This document shows, in pieces, positions 1-5,593 of a stretch of DNA of 9,943 nt. The notes below the pieces were generated by a model. It was not told the DNA's origin and searched no databases. It was given only the letters and a program-made list of their open reading frames with translations. Each line of letters begins with the position of its first letter. Within the stretch, counting starts at the first letter, position 1. The position numbers and the translations under genes were made by a program. Origin of the DNA: an uncultured Clostridia bacterium (GTDB taxonomy: Bacteria; Bacillota; Clostridia; Oscillospirales; Acutalibacteraceae); NCBI GenBank assembly GCA_937915775.1, contig CALGGQ010000400.1, positions 1-9,943 on the forward strand, in the 5' to 3' direction.

Positions 1-2
1 AA

Positions 3-188
3 GAACGTGAGGAGATAATAAAAGCCTCGCTTGACTGCGGCGGCGGATGTGAAAACTGTTCCTCCTGTTGGCTTGGCGGCGGCAGCCCCTGGAACATATA
101 TCAGGATTACATTGACGGAAAACGCGAGATTAAAGAAATCAATATGGACTATATGCAGCAATACCGTCAGAACAGACAAATCAAATAA
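3..188 (+). CDS. C-terminal end of an unrecognised Cys-rich protein (partial)
   Basis: Reading frame 3 is open from the left edge to a TAA at 186-188, giving the last 61 residues of a protein whose start lies outside the window. I do not recognise the family. The visible part contains a tight cysteine cluster, CGGGCENCSSCW (C-x4-C-x2-C-x2-C), followed by a short glycine stretch and a polar, Tyr/Gln-rich tail. The cysteine spacing could hold a metal ion or an iron–sulfur cluster, but that is inference. A good intrinsic terminator starts nine bases after the stop, which supports this being the true gene end and shows that it is not cotranscribed with glnA. The longer overlapping frame from TTG at 31 to 360 runs through the terminator and is judged a shadow. 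Confidence 0.7.
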   Translation, partial: EREEIIKASLDCGGGCENCSSCWLGGGSPWNIYQDYIDGKREIKEINMDYMQQYRQNRQIK

Positions 189-196
189 CAGCACAG

Positions 197-225
197 AGGC
201 TTGGATTATTCCAAGCCTTATTTTT
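197..225 (+). terminator. intrinsic terminator of the upstream Cys-rich gene
   Basis: A perfect stem AGGCTTGGA (197-205) pairs with TCCAAGCCT (210-218) around a four-base TTAT loop. A T-rich run at 219-225, interrupted by one A, follows. It sits nine bases after the TAA at 186-188, so it closes the upstream transcript before the glnA leader. Confidence 0.85.
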
Positions 226-334
226 CTGAAATCACTTTTAATAGTTCTGTGTAAAGAATATGTGCATTTGTGTCTAATGCAAAAACGAAATGTCAAAAAA
301 TTCATAGCAGTTTTCACAAAAATGGATTTGCTGC

Positions 335-363
335 TTGACAAATTTGAAAAACAGGTGTAACCT
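335..363 (+). promoter_or_regulatory. candidate sigma-A promoter for glnA
   Basis: A perfect TTGACA at 335-340 is followed, after a 17-base spacer, by TAACCT at 358-363, which matches TATAAT at three of six positions including the first two and the last. A start about seven bases downstream (near 370) would place the first hexaloop hairpin, at 372, at the very 5' end of the transcript. The -35 is strong and the -10 is weak. The bases between the terminator and this point (226-334) are AT-rich, and I see no gene or clear signal there. Confidence 0.45.
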
Positions 364-371
364 TTACTTGT

Positions 372-409
372 AAGGCAAAGGGGTCTTTGAGGAAACTCAA
401 GGACCCTTT
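372..409 (+). promoter_or_regulatory. ANTAR-like attenuator unit 1 (glnA leader)
   Basis: Two exclusive folds share the same bases. Fold one is a short hairpin: AAGGC (372-376) pairs with GTCTT (383-387), with one G·U, around the six-base loop AAAGGG (377-382), which has A at loop position 1 and G at position 4. Fold two is a 14-pair stem, 378-391 with 396-409, with two wobble pairs (T386·G401 and G380·T407) and a GAAA tetraloop at 392-395. The A1/G4 hexaloop overlapping a terminator stem is the known recognition form of ANTAR antiterminators. The T tract after the stem is weak (TTTCACTATAT), so fold two may be a pause or partial terminator. Confidence 0.6.
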
Positions 410-431
410 CACTATATAGAAACATTTCTTT

Positions 432-467
432 AGGCAATGGGGTCTTTGGGATTATCTCAAAGACCCT
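432..467 (+). promoter_or_regulatory. ANTAR-like attenuator unit 2 (glnA leader)
   Basis: The short fold pairs AGGC (432-435) with GTCT (442-445), with one G·U, around hexaloop AATGGG (436-441), again A1 and G4. The competing fold is a long stem, 439-451 with 455-467, closing on a three-base loop; its core GGGTCTTTG/CAAAGACCC is perfect. As in unit 1, the bases after the stem are only modestly T-rich. Relative to unit 1, loop position 3 has changed while A1, G4 and the stem are kept. Confidence 0.6.
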
Positions 468-497
468 TTCATCATAGTTAAATACATTATTATTGTC

Positions 498-547
498 AGG
501 CAACGGCGTCTTTTGTATTTGATACGAAAGGCGCCGCATTTATTTTT
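498..547 (+). terminator. ANTAR-like attenuator unit 3 with strong terminator, glnA leader
   Basis: The short fold pairs AGGC (498-501) with GTCT (508-511) around hexaloop AACGGC (502-507), with A1 and G4. The competing fold is a 15-pair stem, 504-518 with 522-536, with two T·G wobbles and a TTG loop, followed by a T-rich tail at 539-547. This is a convincing intrinsic terminator. It ends directly before the glnA ribosome site (AGGAGG, 548-553), so transcripts must read through it to express glnA from the upstream promoter. The hexaloop hairpin and the terminator cannot form together, which is the expected antitermination switch. Confidence 0.75.
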
Positions 548-561
548 AGGAGGAAAATATT

Positions 562-1902
562 ATGAGTATGACAAAGGAACAAATTTTACAGAGTGCAAAG
601 GAGAATAACGTTGAATTCGTCCGTCTGCAGTTTACGGACCTGTTCGGCAAGATGAAGAATGTGGCGATTACCGTTTCGCAGCTGGAAAAAGCGCTGGAAA
701 ACGACTGTATGTTTGACGGCTCGTCCATCGACGGCTTTGTGCGGATTGACGAAAGCGATATGTATCTGCACCCCGATTATGATACATGGGCAATTGTGCC
801 ATGGAGAAAACACGAGAATATTCAGACGGGCAGACTTATCTGCTCGGTCTATAAAGCAGACAATAAGACGCCGTTTGAGGGCGACCCGAGAAACGTTTTA
901 ATCAAGGTGATGGAAGAAGCAAAACAGCTCGGCTACGGCTTTAACGTCGGTCCCGAATGTGAATTCTTCCTTTTCAAGCTGGACGAGGAAGGTAAACCCA
1001 CGATGGAAACGGGTGATGAGGCAGGCTATTTTGACCTCAACCCGATTGACCACGGTGAAAACTGCCGCCGTGATATCTGTCTGGCACTCGAGAATATGGG
1101 CTACACCATTGAGGCGTCGCATCACGAAGTGGCTGCCGGTCAGCACGAAATTGACTTCCAGTTCGGCGATGGACTGCTTACGGCTGACAGAGTGATGACC
1201 TTCAAGCACGTTGTCAAGACATACGCCACCAAGCATAATCTTCACGCCACCTTTATGCCGAAACCAATTTATGGCATCAACGGCAGCGGTATGCACACGA
1301 ATATGAGCCTTTATGATATTGCCACGGGCAAGAATGTATTTGACGATCCTGACGGCGAACTTGGACTTTCAAAGGAAGCATACGCTTTTATTGCGGGTAT
1401 TATGGAGCATATTAAGGGCATTGCCGTGTTCTCCAACCCGACGGTCAATTCCTATAAAAGACTTGTTCCCGGTTATGAAGCGCCGAGCTACTTGGTATGG
1501 TCAACCTCAAACCGTTCCTGCCTTGTAAGAATTCCTGCAAGCAGAGGCAAAGGCACAAGAGTGGAGCTGAGATGTCCCGACCCGACCTGTAACCCGTATC
1601 TGGAAATGGCGCTTTGCCTTGCAGCAGGTCTTGACGGCATCAAGAGAGGGCTTGTTCCGAAGCCGTCTTATGACGAAAACGTCTTTGTGCTTTCGGATGA
1701 AGAGCTGAAGGAGGAAGGCATTGACTGCCTGCCCGGTTCACTCGAGGAAGCCATCAAAGAAGCAGAGAAAGACCCATTCATTAAGGAAACCCTCGGCGAC
1801 CATGTTTACAACAACTATATCGAAGGCAAAAAGCGTGAATGGGATGAATACAGAACGCAAATCAGTCAGTGGGAGATTGACAGATATATGATTAACCACT
1901 GA
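562..1902 (+). CDS. glnA: type I glutamine synthetase (GSI-alpha)
   Basis: Makes glutamine from glutamate, ammonium and ATP; cytosolic dodecamer in this family. The 446 residues match the short GSI-alpha form found in Bacillus and clostridia. Visible landmarks are the beta-grasp motif RLQFTDLFG (21-29), the metal and substrate residues E132 and E134 (GPECEF), E189 (HHEV) and E196 (HEID), H245 (NGSGMH), the R300 region (NSYKRLVPGYEAP), and RIPASRGKGTRVE ending at E335. There is no adenylylation loop of the GSI-beta type. R61 in GSSIDGFVR aligns with the Bacillus subtilis arginine needed for glutamine feedback inhibition, so control is probably by feedback rather than covalent modification. The start at 562 has AGGAGG eight bases upstream; a second ATG two codons later is less likely. 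Expression is probably controlled by the three leader attenuators. Confidence 0.97.
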   Translation: MSMTKEQILQSAKENNVEFVRLQFTDLFGKMKNVAITVSQLEKALENDCMFDGSSIDGFVRIDESDMYLHPDYDTWAIVPWRKHENIQTGRLICSVYKADNKTPFEGDPRNVLIKVMEEAKQLGYGFNVGPECEFFLFKLDEEGKPTMETGDEAGYFDLNPIDHGENCRRDICLALENMGYTIEASHHEVAAGQHEIDFQFGDGLLTADRVMTFKHVVKTYATKHNLHATFMPKPIYGINGSGMHTNMSLYDIATGKNVFDDPDGELGLSKEAYAFIAGIMEHIKGIAVFSNPTVNSYKRLVPGYEAPSYLVWSTSNRSCLVRIPASRGKGTRVELRCPDPTCNPYLEMALCLAAGLDGIKRGLVPKPSYDENVFVLSDEELKEEGIDCLPGSLEEAIKEAEKDPFIKETLGDHVYNNYIEGKKREWDEYRTQISQWEIDRYMINH

Positions 1903-1923
1903 TAAAAACATAATTAACTTAGT

Positions 1924-1973
1924 GTGCAACGGGGTGCGATGTCTTGTGACTTGGCATCCCGTTCTCTCTTCCT
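1924..1973 (+). terminator. glnA terminator / ANTAR-like attenuator before amt
   Basis: A long hairpin pairs AACGGGGTGC (1928-1937) with GCATCCCGTT (1954-1963), with one G·U, has an inner GTC/GAC stem (1941-1943 with 1948-1950), and is followed by a pyrimidine tail CTCTCTTCCT (1964-1973). Its 5' arm overlaps a short hairpin, GTGC (1924-1927) with GTGC (1934-1937), around hexaloop AACGGG (1928-1933), which again has A1 and G4. The short stem contains two adjacent G·U pairs and is weaker than those before glnA. It starts 22 bases after the glnA stop. It may end the glnA message and let read-through into amt be regulated. Confidence 0.6.
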
Positions 1974-1978
1974 AAATA

Positions 1979-2020
1979 GGGGTACTCCCTCTTGCCTTTA
2001 CATCTTGGAGGGAGTATTCC
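1979..2020 (+). promoter_or_regulatory. second stem-loop in the amt leader
   Basis: A 13-pair stem runs from GGGGTACTCCCTC (1979-1991) to the complementary arm at 2008-2020, including two G·T pairs, around a 16-base loop. No T tract follows, so it is not a standard terminator. It ends 18 bases before the amt ribosome site and has no A1/G4 hexaloop. It may stabilise the message or insulate the ribosome site; its role is unknown. Confidence 0.45.
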
Positions 2021-2050
2021 GTTAGGAGAAACGTTTCGGAGGACAAAACA

Positions 2051-3799
2051 ATGAGTGATTCCATTTTATCCGCTGTTTCTGACAGCGTGTTCGGTGTTTG
2101 GTTTTTAATCGGTGCAGCGCTGGTATTCTTTATGCAGTGCGGTTTTGCGATGGTGGAAAGCGGCTTTACCCGAGCCAAGAACGCCGGCAATATTATTATG
2201 AAAAACCTGATGGATTTTTGTATCGGCGCAGTAATGTTTATCCTGCTCGGTTTCGGACTGATGATGGGCGAGGAGTGCCTCGGCGGTCTTATCGGTATGC
2301 CGACGCTTGGCGTGTTTACCGATTACGCACATTTTGACTGGTCAAACTTCGTGTTTAACCTTGTGTTCTGCGCAACGGCTGCCACCATCGTATCAGGCGC
2401 TATGGCTGAGAGAACGAAATTCTCATCCTACTGTATTTATTCGGCAGTTATCTCAGCCGTCGTTTATCCCGTTGAGGCGGGCTGGATCTGGAACAGCGAG
2501 GGCTGGCTTGCCAAGCTCGGCTTCCACGATTTTGCAGGCTCTACGGCAATTCATATGGTCGGCGGTATTGCGGCGTTTATCGGTGCGGCAATGCTCGGAC
2601 CGCGTATCGGTAAATACAAGATTGACAAAAAGACGGGCAAAAAGATGGCAAGAGCCATCCCCGGTCATAACCTGACAATCGGCGCGCTCGGCGTATTTAT
2701 CCTTTGGTTTGGCTGGTACGGCTTCAACGGTGCGGCAGCAACAAGCACGGATTCTCTGGCATCTATCTTTGTCACCACAACGCTTGCGCCTGCGGTTGCA
2801 ACGGTTGTTACAATGATTTTCACATGGGTTAAGGACGGCAAGCCCGACGTTTCCATGAGCCTTAACGCCTCGCTTGCAGGCTTAGTAGCCATTACCGCTC
2901 CCTGCGACTGTACGGACGCGCTCGGCTCCATCATTATCGGCGCTGTTTCGGGTATTCTTGTAGTTGTCGCCGTTGAATTCATTGATAAAAAATTACACGT
3001 TGACGACCCCGTTGGCGCTTGCGCCGTTCACCTTGCCAACGGTATCTGGGGTACCTTTGCAGTCGGTCTGTTTTCAACAGGCGCTGACGGCGTCGGCAAA
3101 GGTCTTTTCTACGGCGGAGGCTTTAAGCAGCTTGGTATTCAAGCGCTCGGCTTCCTTGCAGTTGCCTCGTGGACCGTTGTAACCATGCTGACAGTATTTT
3201 CAGCCATAAAGAAATTTCACGGACTTCGTGTTACCGAGGAGGAAGAAATCAAAGGTCTTGACGCGACGGAGCATAACCTCCCGTCAGCATATGCGGACTT
3301 TATGCCTGCAATGGCGGTGGCAACCTCTGCCTCGATGAAGGCAGTTCTGCCCGAGGCAAAAGAGGTCGGCGCACCGATTGAGCCCGTAGAACGCGCTGTA
3401 CCGGTGGAATCGTATCTTGTTAAAAAGCAGCCTAAGCTCACTAAGATTGTAATGGTGTTCAATCCGGCGCGCTTTGAAGCGGTGAAGGACGCGATGAACG
3501 ATATCGGCGTAACGGGTATGACGGTCACCAACGTGATGGGCTGCGGCGTGCAGAAGGGGCACAACATCCGTAAATACCGTGGCGTTGAAATTGAGGAAAT
3601 GAACCTCAACCCGAAGATGAAGCTTGAAATGGTTGTTTCCGCCGTTCCTGTTTCAGATGTTGTTGAAGCAGCGCGCCGTGTGCTTTATACAGGCAATATC
3701 GGCGATGGCAAAATCTTCATCTATGAGGTTGATGATGTTGTGAAAGTCAGAACCGGAGAGCATGGCTATGATGCGCTTCAAGGTGAAGATGACATCTAA
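2051..3799 (+). CDS. amt: ammonium transporter fused to a C-terminal P-II domain
   Basis: Membrane ammonium channel of the Amt/Rh family with its own regulatory domain, 582 residues. Residues about 10-410 form the Amt core with roughly eleven hydrophobic segments. The pore twin histidines are visible as H168 (AIHMVGG) and H327 (AVHLANG), and the core ends with the usual GLDATEH motif. A linker rich in Ala, Pro and Glu (about 412-460) leads to a full P-II domain (about 463-576) with the B-loop signature TGNIGDGKIF (547-556) and RTGE (567-570). Stand-alone P-II proteins plug Amt channels when nitrogen is plentiful, so a tethered copy probably gates its own pore. The T-loop lacks the modifiable tyrosine and has one extra residue. 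Start chosen at 2051: GGAGGA lies seven bases upstream. It follows glnA and the shared hairpin motif. Confidence 0.96.
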   Translation: MSDSILSAVSDSVFGVWFLIGAALVFFMQCGFAMVESGFTRAKNAGNIIMKNLMDFCIGAVMFILLGFGLMMGEECLGGLIGMPTLGVFTDYAHFDWSNFVFNLVFCATAATIVSGAMAERTKFSSYCIYSAVISAVVYPVEAGWIWNSEGWLAKLGFHDFAGSTAIHMVGGIAAFIGAAMLGPRIGKYKIDKKTGKKMARAIPGHNLTIGALGVFILWFGWYGFNGAAATSTDSLASIFVTTTLAPAVATVVTMIFTWVKDGKPDVSMSLNASLAGLVAITAPCDCTDALGSIIIGAVSGILVVVAVEFIDKKLHVDDPVGACAVHLANGIWGTFAVGLFSTGADGVGKGLFYGGGFKQLGIQALGFLAVASWTVVTMLTVFSAIKKFHGLRVTEEEEIKGLDATEHNLPSAYADFMPAMAVATSASMKAVLPEAKEVGAPIEPVERAVPVESYLVKKQPKLTKIVMVFNPARFEAVKDAMNDIGVTGMTVTNVMGCGVQKGHNIRKYRGVEIEEMNLNPKMKLEMVVSAVPVSDVVEAARRVLYTGNIGDGKIFIYEVDDVVKVRTGEHGYDALQGEDDI

Positions 3800-3805
3800 A
3801 TCGCA

Positions 3806-3911
3806 TCTTTTTCCGTTATACTGCGTTACGCCAAAAATTCGGCTCGGTCACATATAGCTTATATGCTCCCGTCGTCCAAATTTTCAGCAAGCCTTGTCTA
3901 ACGAAAAAATC
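3806..3911 (+). repeat. 106-base imperfect palindrome, probable MITE/REP-like repeat
   Basis: Two arms of about 53 bases (3806-3858 and 3859-3911) are imperfect reverse complements: the ends share TTTTT, CGTTA and AC blocks, the middle shares AAAATT, and the centre closes on CATATA-GCT-TATATG. The element lies seven bases after the amt stop, in an otherwise gene-free gap, and has no coding frame of its own. Small non-coding palindromes of this kind are often dispersed through clostridial genomes, but copy number cannot be seen here. Transcribed, it would form a long hairpin and might protect or end the amt message. Confidence 0.55.
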
Positions 3912-3934
3912 TGTTGATTTATTAATAATTGTAA

Positions 3935-3953
3935 GGGCGGATTTATTCCGCCC
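3935..3953 (+). promoter_or_regulatory. GC-rich hairpin in the asnB leader
   Basis: GGGCGGA (3935-3941) pairs perfectly with TCCGCCC (3947-3953) around a five-base AT loop. It is followed by ATAAGTG rather than a T tract, so it is not a normal terminator. It sits about 15 bases before the asnB ribosome site (GGGAGAGAG, 3969-3977). It has no A1/G4 hexaloop, unlike the glnA and amt leaders. No convincing promoter was found in 3912-3981. Confidence 0.5.
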
Positions 3954-3981
3954 ATAAGTGCTATAAAAGGGAGAGAGAAAA

Positions 3982-5565
3982 ATGTGTTCTATTATGGGTT
4001 ATTGCAGTCCTGAGGCTGATTTAAAACTATTTAAAAAAGGCTTTGTCCGCACGAAGTCGCGCGGACCTGACGACAGCAGAATTGTGGATACGGGAAAGGG
4101 GCTTCTCGGTTTTCACAGGCTATCTATTATGGGGCTGACGCCGTCGGGTATGCAGCCGTTTGCGCTTGACGGTAGTTACGTCGTTTGTAACGGCGAGCTT
4201 TACGGCTTTGAAAAAGAACGAGAACTGCTAAGACAGAAGGGCTACACCTTTGCGTCAGACAGCGACTGCGAAATTCTTTTGCCGATGTATTTTGAATACG
4301 GAGTGGATATGTTTGCAAAACTTGACGCAGAATTTGCCTGCATTATCTACGACGGCAAAACGGGCGAGTATATCGCCGCCCGTGACCCTATCGGAATTCG
4401 GCCGCTCTACTACGGATATGATGAATTCGGCAAAATTCTGTTTGCAAGCGAAGCGAAAAACCTTGTCGGTCTTGCCAAAAAAACAATGCCGTTCCCGCCC
4501 GGACATTATTACAAGGACGGCGAATTTATCTGCTACTGCGATATCGCTAAAGCAGATACGCTTATTAACGACGATGTGGAAACTGCCTGCAAAAAAATCA
4601 GGGAAAAGCTGACAAAAGGCATTAAGAAGCGCCTTGTGTCAGATGCAAAGGTCGGCTTTCTGCTCTCGGGCGGTTTGGATTCCTCGCTTGTCTGCGCTAT
4701 TGCAGCAGCAGATAGCGACAAGCCGATTGAAACCTTTGCCATTGGTATGAGCGAGGATGCTATTGATCTGAAATATGCAAGGCAGGTTGCGGACTTTATC
4801 GGCAGCCACCATACAGAAGTGTATATGACGCCCGAGGAGGTTATTGCTTCGCTTGAAGAGCTTATTCATCTTCTCGGTACTTATGATATAACGACTATTC
4901 GCGCAAGCGTGGGTATGTACCTCGTGTGCAAGGCAATTCACGAGCAGACGGATATTCGAGTGCTGCTTACGGGCGAAATTTCCGACGAGCTGTTCGGGTA
5001 TAAGTACACGGATTTTGCGCCGTCAGCACAGGCGTTCCAAAAGGAAGCGGAAAAGCGCATCAGGGAACTGCACATGTACGACGTGCTTCGTGCAGACCGC
5101 TGCATTTCCGTCAACTCCTTAGAGGCACGCGTGCCTTTCGGCGATTTGGATTTCGTGCATTACGTGATGAGCTTAGACCCCGAAATCAAAATCAACAAAT
5201 ACGGCAAGGGCAAATATCTGCTGCGCCACGCCTTTGAAGGTATGGAGCTTCTGCCAGATTCCATTTTGTGGCGTGAAAAGGCGGCTTTTTCAGATGCTGT
5301 CGGTCATTCTATGGTGGACTACCTCAAGGAATATGCCGAAAGTCAATATTCAGACGAAGAATTTGAAGAACTGAGGGGGAAATATACACACGCGCAGCCG
5401 TTCACAAAGGAATCGCTGCTCTACCGTGAAATATTTGAGAAGTATTATCCAGAGCAGTCAGAAATGATAGTTGATTTCTGGATGCCGAATAAGGAATGGG
5501 AGGGCTGCAACGTCAACGACCCCTCCGCCCGCGTTCTCTCCAACTACGGAGAAAGCGGAGTATAA
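3982..5565 (+). CDS. asnB: glutamine-hydrolysing asparagine synthetase
   Basis: Makes asparagine from aspartate, ATP and glutamine-derived ammonia in the cytosol. The 527 residues show both expected domains. The N-terminal class II glutaminase starts MCS, exposing C2 after Met removal, followed by RGPDD (27-31), the FHRLSI arginine R46, and NGELYG (70-75). The C-terminal synthetase domain has the ATP pyrophosphate loop SGGLDSS (229-235), GEISDELFGY (331-340), NSLEARVPF (378-386) and REKAAFSD (431-438). It is slightly shorter than the roughly 550 residues of Escherichia coli AsnB. The start has GGGAGAGAG upstream, and the Met–Cys requirement fixes it. It leads an operon with the glutamate synthase genes, the next start lying 28 bases after its stop, so two glutamine-using amidotransferases are adjacent. 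Amidotransferases with other acceptors exist in this family, but the synthetase motifs favour asparagine. Confidence 0.93.
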   Translation: MCSIMGYCSPEADLKLFKKGFVRTKSRGPDDSRIVDTGKGLLGFHRLSIMGLTPSGMQPFALDGSYVVCNGELYGFEKERELLRQKGYTFASDSDCEILLPMYFEYGVDMFAKLDAEFACIIYDGKTGEYIAARDPIGIRPLYYGYDEFGKILFASEAKNLVGLAKKTMPFPPGHYYKDGEFICYCDIAKADTLINDDVETACKKIREKLTKGIKKRLVSDAKVGFLLSGGLDSSLVCAIAAADSDKPIETFAIGMSEDAIDLKYARQVADFIGSHHTEVYMTPEEVIASLEELIHLLGTYDITTIRASVGMYLVCKAIHEQTDIRVLLTGEISDELFGYKYTDFAPSAQAFQKEAEKRIRELHMYDVLRADRCISVNSLEARVPFGDLDFVHYVMSLDPEIKINKYGKGKYLLRHAFEGMELLPDSILWREKAAFSDAVGHSMVDYLKEYAESQYSDEEFEELRGKYTHAQPFTKESLLYREIFEKYYPEQSEMIVDFWMPNKEWEGCNVNDPSARVLSNYGESGV

Positions 5566-5593
5566 ACCTATTATAAAGGAAGAGAGCAAGGCT

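Larger units (their letters stand above)
371..547 (+). repeat. three tandem leader units upstream of glnA
   Basis: Three related units, starting near 372, 432 and 498 (60 and 66 bases apart), each begin with AGGCAANGG followed by G or C and then GTCTTT, and each end in the matching half of a long stem. Units 1 and 2 also share the sequence after the stem (CCCTTTCA at 404-411 and 464-471, then a short AT-rich stretch), so they look like a recent duplication. Unit 3 keeps the hexaloop but has a different, GC-richer stem with compensating changes. The array fills the gap between the candidate promoter and the glnA ribosome site. Confidence 0.8.

Noticed and set aside
263..281. Six-base inverted repeat TGCATT/AATGCA as an operator
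   Set aside because: Short, AT-rich and not repeated near another gene; such repeats are expected by chance in an AT-rich gap.
31..360. 109-codon open frame starting at TTG
   Set aside because: It overlaps the better-supported frame 3-188 and runs through the strong terminator at 197-225 and into the candidate promoter; composition is not protein-like.
356..372. Possible GlnR/TnrA box (TGTNA-N7-TNACA)
   Set aside because: The left half TGTAA fits but the right half reads TTGTA and fails the TNACA consensus.
371..547. CRISPR array
   Set aside because: Only three imperfect units with internal palindromes, no constant spacer length or cas genes; the alternative-stem design fits leader attenuators.
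898..1296. Minus-strand open frame of 132 codons inside glnA, and similar minus-strand frames in other genes
   Set aside because: They mirror the third-position bias of the real plus-strand genes, have no ribosome sites and show no recognisable motifs.
5471..5593. Upstream extension of gltB1 to ATG 5471
   Set aside because: It lies in the asnB coding region, adds 41 residues without family match, and would move the nucleophile Cys from its usual place near the N-terminus.
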